The translations under genes were made by a program, and so were the position numbers. A stretch of 64,000 nucleotides of DNA from Adiantum capillus-veneris (taxonomy: Eukaryota; Streptophyta; Polypodiopsida; Polypodiales; Pteridaceae): contig CM043944.1 of assembly GCA_014529385.2 (NCBI GenBank), forward strand, positions 76,839,884-76,903,883, given 5' to 3'. The notes under the pieces were generated by a model that saw only the letters and a program-made list of their open reading frames with translations, made no database searches and had not been told where the DNA came from. This document shows, in pieces, positions 23,320-36,183 of this stretch. Each line of letters opens with the position of its first letter. Within the stretch, counting starts at the first letter, position 1.

Positions 23320-23329
23320 GAGAAAGGGG

Positions 23330-23373
<44 letters not shown>

Positions 23374-23378
23374 CAGAG
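23320..23378. repeat. (GA)n microsatellite in A1
   Basis: GA-rich tract following GTACAGAGAGAGAGG; the equivalent in A2 is at 26206-26254. Confidence 0.95.
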
Positions 23379-23564
23379 AGCACTAAGGGTACAATATTGT
23401 AGAGCTGTAAGGAGGGAGCCACCTCGCTATTAAGAAGAAGACGACATCATTTACAGATCCGGGTAGCCCGCCCATAAACCTTTTAATAGCTAAGGGTTAG
23501 GTACCATTAATGTACCACCTAAAAAAATATTTTCTAGTGAATTTAAGCCAATTATTCAGCAAAG

Positions 23565-23646
23565 GACCCCAGGCCAACAGTTCGAACGAATTATACCAGG
23601 GAAATGGAAACAAGCAAAAACCAGCCATGTGTGTGTATCAAATCCA

Positions 23647-23716
<70 letters not shown>

Positions 23717-24448
23717 CAGTACCAGTACTAGTATAGTCCAATAGTACTAGTAAGTACTAGTACTAGTACTACCGGTACAAGTATAGCACTATAGGAGTAT
23801 CAGTATCAGTAGTGTATAGTGTCATTACTAGTACCAGTATAGTCCAGTAGTATCAGTCAGCCAAAGGTACCCCTAGCCAACAGTTCTAGAAAATTATACC
23901 AGGGAAATTGAAACAAGCAAAAACCAGCCATGTGTGTGTATCAAATCCAGTATATATAGTACCAGTACAACCAATCAATATCAGTACTAGTATAGCATCA
24001 GTATCAGTGGTGTATAGTGCCATTACTAGTACTAGTATAGTCCAGTAGTACTAGTCAGTACCAAAGGCACCCCAGGCCAATACTTCAAGCGAATTATACC
24101 AGGGAAATGTCAAAAGGAAATAACCATCCACATGTGTGTATATGTGTACCAGTACAAGTACTAGTATAGCTCAGTAGTATTAGTAAGTACCAGTATTAGT
24201 ACTAGTATATTAAGTACTAGTACACCAAAACTACCAGTACTAGTGTAATAGTATCAATATTGGTAGCGTATAGCACTAGTACCAGTATCAATATAATCCA
24301 GTAGTACCAGTCAGTACCAGTACTAGTACCAATATGTACAGTACCAAGTGAATTTAAGAGATTTATTCACTAAAAGTACCCCAAGCCAACAGTTCCAGCA
24401 AAATTATACCAAGAAAATAGCAACACTCTATAATTAGCTCTATGTGTG
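23565..24448. repeat. Subrepeat array in A1: conserved 80-bp block plus (CCAGTA/CTAGTA)n
   Basis: A block containing ACCCCAGGCCAACAGTTC, GAATTATACCAGGGAAATGG and a (TG)n tract occurs four times (near 23565, 23865, 24065, 24370). Each is followed by hexamer-like repeats of CCAGTA, CTAGTA and AGTACC. The stretches are rich in the self-complementary words GTAC and CTAG. A2 has the same four-fold layout (26435-27245). Confidence 0.85.
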
Positions 24449-25120
24449 TGTGTGTGTGTACCCGCCCTATCCCAAGACCATACACAATGGGTTGGCAGTA
24501 GGCCCATTGTGTATGGGCCTACTTTCTTGTGAAGTAGATGAGAGTAAAAAATGTCGAGCATGAAGCATTAGTAGAGATGTGCCAAGTCAAAGTGCCCTTG
24601 AAGAGGGTAAAGTCCGTCTTATCAAAACAGTGTCTGATATTGTCTTCCAAGAAGACATTACTCCTGTAGGAGTTTTAAGGCTTTGGTAGCCAGTTTGAAA
24701 CAAGTATGGTTGTCATTCATAGTCTATCAATGATATATTTTATGCTTTTTCTATTGATCCCAGAGGAATCCTCAAATGTGTAGTTTGTTTAAAAGTAACT
24801 TGTTCCTCAAATCATCAGAATAAAGTGAATAAAGCATCTAAGTACCTAAAGCGACGCTTTAGAAAGAGGCTCCCTAGGAAGCTCTAACCCTTGAGATAGT
24901 GCTAAGTTCTGCATAGTACATAAAACGTTATTTAGAGAAATCTACCACTGAAGGTAAAAATCGGTAGCCTTTTCAGACTCCTTCAACCGACCAAGAGAAA
25001 CTATAAGGACCGTGTGAAGAGAGCCCCAGTCCTCAAGGATCAGTCCAACGTCAAAATATCTAGGACAGACATCGAGGGATTAAAATATAGTAACTAAGTC
25101 TTTGAATATTATTATTGGTG
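24449..25120 (-). mobile_element. Internal relic between A1 and A2
   Basis: The first 90 bases match the end of the RT element next to B1 (29176-29265), including the double hairpin. The remaining 580 bases do not match the B internal region by eye and have no ORF. I read it as the remnant of a deleted coding region of an A-type element. Confidence 0.5.
24478..24522 (-). promoter_or_regulatory. Overlapping alternative hairpins at the 3' end of the element
   Basis: CCATACACAATGGG (24478-24491) pairs perfectly with CCCATTGTGTATGG (24503-24516), a 14-bp stem. The second arm also takes part in another perfect 10-bp stem, GTAGGCCCAT (24498-24507) with ATGGGCCTAC (24513-24522). The two cannot form together. 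The same design occurs at 29205-29246. Such 3' structures may be recognised by the element RT; that is inference. Confidence 0.7.
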
Positions 25121-26213
25121 TTAGGTGTGTGTGTCTGTTCCAATAACAATATAACATATACACCAAAGGATCCTTTCGAATTACAAAAGACACAGAAACT
25201 ATGTCAATGAAAAGGTTGTATAATTCACATTCATAGTACAAAAAGGACTCTATACACAAGTGTTGAAATCAAGGGCCGGAAGATATAATAGTCCGTCATC
25301 TTCCATCCAAGGAACTTTGAAAACCATAGTTGAGAAGGTAACCCTCACTTGCACCCATGGAAACAACACAACTTTCAGTTAGCATTGGTATCGTATGCCG
25401 GTGATGCACGTATATCCCACATCTTATAGATGTCACCCAACTAAATTGTTTTCAAAGATAAATAATAAGAAATGTGAAATAAGGCCATACCATCCAAGGT
25501 GCTATTTTAAGTCCCACAAGTGTGTCAACCCCACTATATAGGGTCATACACCAGATATTTAGGCAAAACCTCTATCAATAAAACCGCCTCTCAAGGTCAC
25601 ATTTAAGAAGATACAAGCTATCAATGCTTCTTTACATGCTTATAACAAACCGTAGAATGGATTGACAAATATCCCTAGACTCAAAAAGTGAATTTTAAAC
25701 CAAAGTCGTATATACCGAAAGGGTGTTCATATACATGCATATGATAGGAAAAAGCAATTCCTAACTCACAAGGTGAGTAAAAAACTAGTGCTATAAATAC
25801 AAAAACATCTCAAGATAAGTTTCCATTAAAGTACCTCTACCGTAATATATATGCATGAGAGTTTTCCCATACCACCACGTGAATCACAACCCGTCAATTA
25901 GTTCAGACAATAGTCCATTTTAATGCCAAAACGTCACCTGAGATTGAGTCCGAGCAGCCAGCTCCACAATAGCTTGCTTATCCATGCCCTTTGTCATAGA
26001 TCCAACACTTGACATTACCTCTTGCAAGTAAAACCTTCACAGTTCTAATGTACAAACAACAACTCCCAAGAACACACACAACCAATACTAAGTGAGCATG
26101 TAAAGCTCACCTTTTTATAGGGTTTGGAGCATATAGCCATCGTCCTTCATAGTTGTATGGTGGGCCCGGTTTCAAGAGGGGATGGTACTGCAGCGCCGCC
26201 TTGTACAGAGAGA

Positions 26214-26256
<43 letters not shown>

Positions 26257-27271
26257 CTAAGGGTGCAGTATTGCAGACCTGTCAGGAGGGAGCCACCTCG
26301 CTATTAAGCAGAAGATGACGTCGTTTACAGAGTCGGGTAGCCCGCCCATAAACCCTTTAATAACTAAGGGTTAGGTACCATTAATGCACCACCTAAAAAA
26401 ATATTTTCTAATGAATTTAAGCCAACTATTCACCAAAGTTACCCCAGGCCAATAGTTCCAGCAAATGATAACAGGGAAATGGAAACACGTCAATACCAGC
26501 CATATGAGTGTGTGTGTGTGTGTGTGTGTACCAGTACCAGTATAGTCCAGTAGTACCAGTATCAGTACTACCAGTACAAGTATAATAGTATAGTAGTATC
26601 AGTATCAATAGTGTATAGTGCCGTTACCAGTACCAGTATAGTCCATTAGTATCAGTCATCCAAAGGTACCCCTGGCCAACAGTTCTAGCGAATTATACCA
26701 AGGAAATGGTAATACACAATAACCAGCCATGTGTGTGTGTGTACCAAATCCAGTATATATAGTATCAGTACAACCAGTCAGTACCAATACTAGTATAGCA
26801 GTATTAGTATTGGTAGTGTATAGTGCCATTACCAGTACCAGTATAGTCCAGTAGTACCCGTTAGTACCAAAGCTACCCCAAACCAATAGTTCCAGCGAAT
26901 TGTACCAGGGAACTGGCAACAGGCAATAACCAGCCACATGTGTGTATGTGTGTATCAATACCAGTACCATTATAGTCTAGTAGTATTAGTAAGTACCAGT
27001 ATCATTACTAGTATATTCAATACCAATACACCAAAAATACCAATACTAGTGTAGCAGTATCAATATTTGTATTGTATACTACCAATACCAGTACCAGTAT
27101 AATCCAATAGGACTAGTACTAGTACCAATATATACAATATTAAGTGAATTTAAGAGAGTTATTCACTAAAGGTACCCCAGGCCAACAGTTCCATCAAAAT
27201 TATACCAAGAAAATAGCAACACGCTATAATCAGTTGTGTGTGTGTGTGTATGTGTGTGTGTGTGTGTGTGT
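25121..27271 (-). repeat. Array direct repeat A2
   Basis: Matches A1 along its length, lacks the MITE, and lacks a short piece near 25485 present in A1. It ends in a (TG)n tract (27235-27271), after which repeat B1 begins directly. Confidence 0.85.
26435..27245. repeat. Subrepeat array in A2
   Basis: Four copies of the AGGCCAACAGTTCC...TATACCAGGGAAATGG block with (TG)n, separated by CCAGTA/CTAGTA hexamer tracts, parallel to 23565-24448. Confidence 0.85.
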
Positions 27272-29072
27272 AGCTGTTTGAATCTTAACTAATAAGACAT
27301 AATTGAATTTTTACATTCAAAAGACAGCTGGCCAGGGAACAATGAACACATAAGTACAAAAATAAATCAGTATCAAAATTATTTAGGTACAATGATTGTA
27401 GGAAAGAGATCCTCTTTCAGTTAGACCACTAGTAAAAGAACTTCCCCGTTCTTCAGTGAGTGCTTCATTAAGTAAGGTTGCTTGCCAAAGAAAGGAAAAT
27501 CCTCCAAGATACGATAGAGTCCTTACCTGCATCCATCCAAACAAGACAACAATTCAGTTAGCCTTGGATGTGTTTTACACGTATTAATGGACCCTATCAG
27601 TTGTTATCCATGTCCATCTTACAGATTTTATTTACTTTAGACAAGCTAGGTTATTTATTAGAACTTGTATGATAGCAGTCTTTTACTTATTACATCAAAA
27701 GATGATTATTACCTTCTACCTTTTTTACTGAGTTGTGAAGCCCACCAAGGATCCATATATCAATTTAATCATAGTGAGATCTACTTTTTACACCATAGCT
27801 TGGTAGCTATGCTTTGCAGTAGTAACCATATACTTACCTTCCTGAGTAACAATTTCAAGGTGTCATTTGTATTCCTTTACACACCGAGAGGTCAAGAACG
27901 ACTTAAACTGTTTAAGATGCCCAATGGTATCATCTCCCTTTTTGCAACAAAAAATGACAGTATGACCAATCAACAGAGTATCAAAAACTCCATCTATACT
28001 AAGTAGACTCATGGATTACCAACCATAGCTTTTTCCCAAAGCCAAAAGTACCAATTGTATACTTACCTTCAGAATGCCAAATTATCACGGACTGTAGTAA
28101 CCGGTCCGATTAGAGTATGATGCTTTAAAGTTTCAACTGTAAAAAAAACAACCCCATCCCCTTATTTGCTACTTTAAAAAAACCACCCCATCCCCTTATC
28201 TGCTATGAAATCCCAACGGTGATAACCCCAAGTGTGGCAACCAATTTTATCAAAAAAACCAAAAATTTCCAAATCCTGCCAGTCAAGCTCCCTCCTCCCT
28301 TGAATATTGAATATCCAAGAGAAAGGTTACAACCAGGGAAACCCATAAGCTAACACAACAGTATCAACATTTTACTAGGTAGGTAAGATAACCGGTTATT
28401 GAAAAAATAACCCTTAGCTGCTAGCACAGAGCCTGCTGGAAACTTTCAATCCTTGCGAGTGTTCGACAGAGGTCATTTACCACATGCAAAACAAGGTCAG
28501 GACCCAAGCCAACTATGCAATGGCTCAACATAGTTTTTTTTTTTAAAACACACAGCCCTTATCGGCAAGTTCAGAGCAACCCCTACAGCGGCGGCAAACT
28601 GCCAGGTGGTTATGATAACAATTAGTGAAATCAACAACCATTAGCTGCAAGCACAGAGCCCATACCTACTTGCAAGAGGAACCTCAGTCCACGCCAGTGT
28701 TTCAACAGAAACAGCTACCAACAGGAGGTCTCAAGACCACAGCCAATCATGCACAGCAGTTTGTTTAAAGAAGATCATTTTTTAAATAAATGTAACAAAC
28801 AACCCTCAGTGGTTTAAGTACAAGCTGAACATGTTCGGCACAGTATTTTAAGTTGGGGATGAATGCGCCTAGCCGCCCCTTACTGTGCAAATCCCACATT
28901 CGGCCCATGATTGCCATTGCCTGGGGAGTCCATACTCAGAGAGTAGAAGAGAGTAGACAGGGCCGCCTACCCCTTATAATGATACCAAAATTTTCACGCT
29001 TCGATTATGCAAGGGCCTAGCCCCACTACAAGGAAAGTATGGCAGAGCAAAGAAATCTCTATAGTCCCAATA

Positions 29073-29112
<40 letters not shown>

Positions 29113-29190
29113 ACAGAAGTGGGGGGAGATAGTTGAACTAAAGCAAGCATAAACCAGTACTTTAGTGTATGTGTGTGTTGTGTACCCGCC
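27272..29190 (-). repeat. Array direct repeat B1
   Basis: Begins TAGCTGTTTGAATCTTAACT and ends near AACCAGTACTTTAGTGTATG. It matches B2 (33056-35414) at high identity but lacks about 240 and 250 bases that B2 has (B2 34600-34840 and 34880-35130), and carries a 39-base G run. The 113-codon ORF at 27665-28006 recurs in B2 (33449-33730), with a diverged end caused by a 20-base duplication; it has no recognisable domain, and I do not call it a gene. Confidence 0.85.
29073..29111. repeat. Homopolymer G run, 39 bases
   Basis: Thirty-nine consecutive G after CCCAATA. The same site in B2 (35351-35357) has only seven G, so the run expanded after duplication or reflects assembly uncertainty. Confidence 0.9.
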
Positions 29191-29245
29191 TAACCCAGGC
29201 AACACACACAATGGGTCAGTAGTACGCCCATTGTGTATGGGCCTA

Positions 29246-29656
29246 CTACCTTATAAGATATATGAGATTCTCTTTCTGAATCAATAGTCCATGCCAGTTA
29301 TGCCTAATGAGAGCTTGTATGATAGTGTTTCGGATCTGATTCTGATTAAATCTGTTATAGCAATATTTTTTAATTAGTACAGATATCTCTTCCCAAGCCA
29401 AGGAAGGTGTAGATGAAGAGTAGCAGATTAAGTAAAGAAGACCAATACAGGAGCAAATAGAAGCTTTGTATGGCCTATTGTTATTTCTTTTAATGAAATC
29501 CATGTGGGGTAGCTTAAGAAGATCCTTTCTCCAGATAAACCTAAGGTCATATCCACCTGTAGATGGGGAGTGAAGGGATATTGAAAGATTAAGGAATTGG
29601 AGATTTGCAAAAATCCCCAAACAATGACAAGTTATCTCGGAGGGAAGTTGGATCAA
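29246..29656 (-). pseudogene. Penelope-like RT, thumb and C-terminal part
   Basis: The open stretch begins in the palm-to-thumb transition: FANLQFLNLSISLHSPSTGG, then YDLRFIWRKDLLKLPHMDFI, which resembles the strand after the catalytic box in the RT family with FRYxDD. There the usual text is SYLDLxLxIDxxGxLxTxLYDKRDDF. It continues with a Cys- and Tyr-rich stretch and a basic helix, WEEISVLIKKYCYNRFNQNQ. It overlaps the upstream RT ORF in a different frame, so a frameshift near 29650 separates them. There is no GIY-YIG motif at this C-terminus, unlike canonical animal Penelope elements. The identification rests on position and weak motif likeness. Confidence 0.55.
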
Positions 29657-30428
29657 TTTTTAGATAGTGGGAGTAAATTAGACTAATCTCATCATAGAAA
29701 TTCATGTTGTTAATACTACGCAAGTCATCCATGTATCTAAAAGTATAATTAAATAGTGGAAGCTTTTTGTGGTCAATTTTCATGTTTTTAAGACACCATC
29801 TGTATTCAAAGAAAGCAAGGTAGATATTGCACATAACTGGTGAGCAAGAGAAGCCCATAGGGATACCAAGGCATTGGTTAAAGCAACAGCCGCCTGAAAC
29901 AATAATACAGTTATTCAACAGCCAAAAAATATAGGAGCAAAGTTTAGCTTCATTGAAGTGTAGAGGGTGCATGGAGCGAGATGCTTGAATCCATTTGGGC
30001 TTCTTGGATAGGAAAATGAAATGATATTTTCTCTTTTTAGCATTGGTAAAGGCTAAATCAATGACCTTGGCTAAAACAGTCTTAAGGCCGAGATCCCCAT
30101 TAAGTGGAATGTTTTCGTAGCATTGTATAATCAGCTCGGTAAAGATGTGGAAGATATGTTGAGGAAGGTTAAGTATGACTTCTGTAGCGTTTTTCGTTAA
30201 CCAGAAGGGATTATATTGGATATTTAGGAAATCTTGGCAGATTCTCTGCTTATCTGCACAAATGAGCTCAAATTCTGTGAGGATAAGGTCAAGGCAAAGA
30301 GTAATATCTTTGGTGATATCAGAGAAGATACAGTTGGAGGCATCAGATATCCATCTGAACTTATGCTTGTGGAATTTATATGTAGGAAATAGTACTGGTA
30401 ATTTAGTGTTACTTATCGGAGTACCCAA
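29589..30428 (-). pseudogene. Penelope-like reverse transcriptase palm
   Basis: An RT of the telomerase/Penelope side of the RT tree. Motifs in order: LPVLFPTYKFHKHKFRWISD (template-contact motif KxHKxxxxxRxI), CYENIPLNGDLGLKTVLAKV (motif A region, where LYTNIP is usual), CFNQCLGIPMGFSCSPVMCN (motif B, GIPMG...SP), YLAFFEYRW, and the catalytic box FNYTFRYMDDLRSINNMNF (YMDD intact, followed by the SxNN typical of this family). The Asp normally five residues before the Tyr of motif A is not obvious here (ELIIQCYENIP), so activity is doubtful. Frameshifts bound it on both sides. Confidence 0.72.
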
Positions 30429-30613
30429 GCTGTCCTAAGTGTTTAGAAATTTTGTTAGAGATGTTTTGAGGTGTATTGTAAGTATGACGGAATTCTTTAC
30501 CCGATACACGATCCCGAGCGGCTTTCCACGCTAGGTATTTGCACATAACAGTGGGACAGTTGTAACTTTTGTCAAGCCCGACCACAAACCATTTATCCGA
30601 GATTAGTTGAAAT
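30413..30613 (-). pseudogene. Penelope-like RT, finger segment
   Basis: A third frame gives SDKWFVVGLDKSYNCPTVMC, KYLAWKAARDRV and HTYNTPQNISNKI, ending in a stop near 30413. It corresponds to the block VVxxDKxxNNxxVxCKxYY in related RTs, placed just before the KxHK motif. It bridges the ORFs at 30603-31211 and 29589-30428, so two frameshifts have accumulated within 200 bases. Confidence 0.65.
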
Positions 30614-31211
30614 CAAGAGCTAGTTGAGATGTAAGCCAAGAGCTATCAAACAAGAGCCACTTCCTAGGTAGTTGAGAAATTTTATGAAGGAAGCATTCCT
30701 TCACTAATTCCTTTAAGTCCGATAGGACTGTCATCTCCAGTCGGAGAGCACTGACAAGGTCAGAGAGGCAGCTAAGTAAAGCTGATAGGGCACGGTAAGG
30801 GTTTTTTGGAAATTTAGGTATATGATTGAGGCCTTTAGCCAATAGCTTGCGAATTGTGGCATTATCAATAATGTTGAGATCGTGTGTGCAGACATGGTTA
30901 CCAATTCCTTCAAAGATCCTGCAGAATGTGGCAAACTGTATGCATGTACAATAAGGGATTGCTTCTTGCCAAAGAAAGTCATTATTTAATACTAATCCTT
31001 TTATTGGATGATGATATTTCCATCCTATGAGAATATTGTCAAGCAGTTTATGATTCCCAAAAAGTAAGTCAAAGCACTCACAAAAAAGATCTTTAGGTTG
31101 AATCCAATCAAGAAGTACATTGTGAAAGAGACAGTGTATGTAGATAGCACCACATTTTGGATCTTCTCTGCAGAGAATTCTTCTTCCACTTGGGTTTGTT
31201 GAGACCTGCAA
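30603..31211 (-). pseudogene. Penelope-like pre-RT domain
   Basis: The open stretch of 202 codons contains KYHHPIKGLVLNN, then YCTCIQFATFCRIFEGIGNH, VCTHDLNIIDNATIRKLLAK and GLNHIPKFPKN. In the FRYxDD family the RT is preceded by a block of the form PIGxxxFN...CxC...GHVxTGDLxIIxNxxLRxLxxKGPKYR, which this matches closely. It overlaps the preceding ORF in a different frame. A stop near 30603 and a frame change lead into the finger segment. No function beyond RNA binding is inferred. Confidence 0.68.
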
Positions 31212-32509
31212 TATATTACTAGGTTAGATTTCAGGGAAGTTTCTGATGCAGGAAACTTGCCTCTCCCTCTTGTAAAGCTACGAGTTTTTCCTCGATTAGA
31301 CGAGGAGCTTGGTGTTAAAAAAGAGGTGAAAGAGTTGGGAGTAGCCAGGGAGTTAGCTCTTTTTAGAGCAGGAGAATCATCATCTTCAATACAAGGTTTA
31401 AGAAGACTAGTAATGAGCTTGACCCCTTTAAAGTTAGCATAAGTGGTGGGGTATAGACCAGGTTCATCTGCTTTAAGCTCTTTCACAATATCATGCATGA
31501 GACTATGGAATATACTAAAGGCAATTTGTGCAATCACTATCTGCTTAGCTTGTCCACCTAGCCAGGAGCAGATGAGGGACAGATGAAAGTCGACTGGTTT
31601 CTCTGGGAATAATAGATCCAGATGGTTGAGGATGTACCATATTTTATGATCAAACCACATGATGCTTGAATCACGGGAAGCTTTGGGATCAAGAAATCTA
31701 CAAGCACATTTCACATAGGGGCGGAAGATATTCCAGATGGACTCAGTGTAGAAATCCGGGTTACTTTTAGAAAATTCCATGTTCCCCTTAGTGCGTATGT
31801 ATAATCCTGCATTTGAAGGGCATTTGGAGTGGTCGATGAGATGAAGGTTGAAAGGTGCTTTAATCAACTCCCCTTTGTCCAAAAATTGTCCACTTTTAAG
31901 AATCTTGAGTTTGCAGTCTTCCACTGTTGAGGCAAGAAGGTTAGCAAGGTACACCCAGGTTTCACTAAGAATAGGAGCCAGGAAGGCTTTGTTTGGCAAA
32001 AGCCACAGTTGATGGTCAACTCCGAGGGACTCAATTTCTATTTGTCTTACTGGTAAGATAGGAAAAACTTTAGAGGATTTTGGTACCATCTCAAGGAGGT
32101 TAACATCATTGAGGGAGCACAAATTATTTTGAAATTGTTTTACTGCTTCTAGTGTTGCACTGTCTCTACAGAAGATGCCCCCAGTTTGAGGGATGGAAGG
32201 GGTATTTGGTGTGCAGACAAACGAGGGGTTAAGCCCACATAATTTTCTAAGGAAGTTAGACAGCTCAGCGCCAGAGGAGGAGAACAGGGCAAGCTCTTGC
32301 TGAGGTTGTGAAGCTAGGACAGGAAGCTGGGTAATGTATTGGGACAACAAGTTAACTCCTTCTAAAGAGTCTTTGTCCAATGTAGCCAGAATTTTTAACC
32401 CAGTCATTAAATGACAACATATGCAAGATAGATAGTTTTCTATCAGAGGCAAGTGCCGAATCATAAATAAGTTGTGAAGCATCCAAGCTGCTAATACATC
32501 TTTGGACAA
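31025..32509 (-). CDS. Large ORF of the Penelope-like element, unknown N-terminal part
   Basis: An ORF of 494 codons on the same strand, directly upstream of the RT-encoding pieces. I do not recognise a domain. Visible features are a helical middle (CSWLGGQAKQIVIAQIAFSI), a Ser/Arg-rich basic stretch (SSSSNRGKTRSFTRGRGKFP near residue 410) that could bind nucleic acid, and a hydrophobic tail that overlaps the next ORF and is probably out of the true frame after about residue 430. It is intact for its size in an otherwise broken element. It could be an ORF1-like protein or the N-terminal region of one long polyprotein. Confidence 0.5.
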   Translation of the reverse strand: MSKDVLAAWMLHNLFMIRHLPLIENYLSCICCHLMTGLKILATLDKDSLEGVNLLSQYITQLPVLASQPQQELALFSSSGAELSNFLRKLCGLNPSFVCTPNTPSIPQTGGIFCRDSATLEAVKQFQNNLCSLNDVNLLEMVPKSSKVFPILPVRQIEIESLGVDHQLWLLPNKAFLAPILSETWVYLANLLASTVEDCKLKILKSGQFLDKGELIKAPFNLHLIDHSKCPSNAGLYIRTKGNMEFSKSNPDFYTESIWNIFRPYVKCACRFLDPKASRDSSIMWFDHKIWYILNHLDLLFPEKPVDFHLSLICSWLGGQAKQIVIAQIAFSIFHSLMHDIVKELKADEPGLYPTTYANFKGVKLITSLLKPCIEDDDSPALKRANSLATPNSFTSFLTPSSSSNRGKTRSFTRGRGKFPASETSLKSNLVIYCRSQQTQVEEEFSAEKIQNVVLSTYTVSFTMYFLIGFNLKIFFVSALTYFLGIINCLTIFS

Positions 32510-32593
32510 GAGAGGAGGTCACAGAGAGAGGATCCGAGGTTAGTTCCAATCCTTGAGAGAGAGAAAGAGTCTACAAAAACAATGAGGTCAGGT

Positions 32594-32857
32594 TTACATT
32601 TTCTTGCCATAGTATGTAATACATAATTTGGCCTTCCTAGCTAGGAAAGGTCTAGTTCTAGTAGCCAAGGCATTCTTTGGTTTATGGTCTCTAAGGTAAA
32701 GCTTAATCTGATTGAGAATATTTGCATGATTCTCAGGGTTGTGATTAGTACTCAAGCGAGCTGTCATTCTATAACGTGAGAAATCTTGAAAAAGAGGTGA
32801 AATAAAATTAGCAAGGTGTCTAAATTGTAAAGTATACTTGGTCCTGCAAACCTTCAA
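32594..32857 (-). pseudogene. 5'-most ORF fragment of the Penelope-like element
   Basis: Eighty-seven codons, MKVCRTKYTLQFRHLANFIS and NQIKLYLRDHKPKNALATRT, basic and without a recognised domain. It precedes the 494-codon ORF in another frame with an 85-base gap and is probably the decayed start of the same product. Confidence 0.35.
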
Positions 32858-33055
32858 CCGGCAAAGTCAGAGCCTATGGTAGCCGTGAGCAAGGAACCAG
32901 AAACAGAGTCTAAAACGGGCCACCTAACACCAGTCTACCAATAAAGGATTTACAGACTGTGGGTCCAAATTAGAGCTCCATTCCTAAGACAATTTCCTAG
33001 GCTAGCATCCCGGCTTCCCCTAGAAAGGAAAAACCTTATGTATAGGATGTGTGTA

Positions 33056-35594
<2,539 letters not shown>

Positions 35595-35976
35595 CAAATC
35601 ACACACAAGCTTGATTCCAAATCTACTCCAATCAATGCTGCTAATCACTGCTGATTTATGATTCCTACTCGACTTTTTCTCAATGCCTTGAAAAGCCTCG
35701 GCTTCTAATGCCCAATTGCTACTCTGCTCCAAGCTCTTCAAACTCGCAAGATCTACAAGCCTTGCCCATTCGAGGCCCAATTTCAAGCAATTTCCCTCTG
35801 ACTCTATTGCCTTTGCACTCAATTTTCTTCTTACTTTCAATTCCAAGCCTCTTTAATGTTTTTGCAGATCTGTGATTCCCTATTGAGATTCCATACTTCC
35901 AAGGATGGTTGCACATGCGGGAGGGATAGGTTGGGGCTCGGGATCGGAACACCCCGCTCTGATATTAGTTTAAGGG
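35595..35976 (-). other. C1 leader and primer-binding site
   Basis: The minus strand downstream of the 5' LTR reads TAATATCAGAGCGGGG (35968-35953), close to the initiator-Met tRNA primer site TGGTATCAGAGC. The rest is a purine-rich leader without coding potential, ending at the (TG)n tract. Confidence 0.7.
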
Positions 35977-36183
35977 TGGTTTCCCTCGTGTCTGAGTGCA
36001 TGCAAGGAAGGGGAAGGACTCGGGAAGGAGAAAAAGAAACACAATGGGGGAGCACACAGTAGTAGTGGAAAAACTACCGGTGTCTCTTTATTTACTTTGT
36101 ATAAGGGATATCAAAAGGTTAGTAGAGTTAGTGTATGTAGGGAGGGTACACACGACGGCCATGGCGGCCTTTACTAGCCAACA
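35977..36183 (-). repeat. C1 5' LTR
   Basis: Matches 8126-8374 without the 42-base internal expansion. The minus strand begins TGTTGGCTAGTAAAGGCC at 36183. Together with the primer site it marks the 5' end of copia C1. CV integrase sequence starts at the next base. Confidence 0.85.

Larger units (their letters stand above)
21883..24448 (-). repeat. Array direct repeat A1
   Basis: It is nearly identical in layout to A2 (25121-27271), starting TTCCAATAACAATATAACATATAC and ending AATAGCAACACTCTATAATTAGCTC. It differs by the 288-bp MITE at 22857 and by microsatellite lengths. It is non-coding. The right part is a complex subrepeat array (23565-24448). Confidence 0.85.
29191..33055 (-). mobile_element. 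Penelope-like RT element, internal region
   Basis: This is the 3.9-kb unique segment between B1 and B2. Minus-strand coding pieces run from 32857 down to 29246: an N-terminal unknown ORF, a pre-RT domain, RT palm and thumb. It has at least four frame breaks. At the low-coordinate end is the conserved hairpin (29205-29246). No endonuclease motif (GIY-YIG or APE) was recognised. Confidence 0.65.

Noticed and set aside
23565-27245. CRISPR-like spaced repeats
   Set aside because: The repeated 80-base blocks are separated by simple hexamer tracts rather than unique spacers, and the context is a plant nuclear retroelement.
27665-28006. A conserved 113-codon ORF present in both B repeats (also 33449-33730)
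   Set aside because: Conservation follows from the repeats being duplicates. The reading frame is altered at its end by a small duplication, and there is no recognisable domain.
24449-29265. Hammerhead ribozyme in the array repeats, as in some Penelope-like elements and retrozymes
   Set aside because: I found CTGATGA-like words elsewhere in the window but no properly spaced GAAA and cleavage triplet within these repeats. A descriptor-based search would be decisive.
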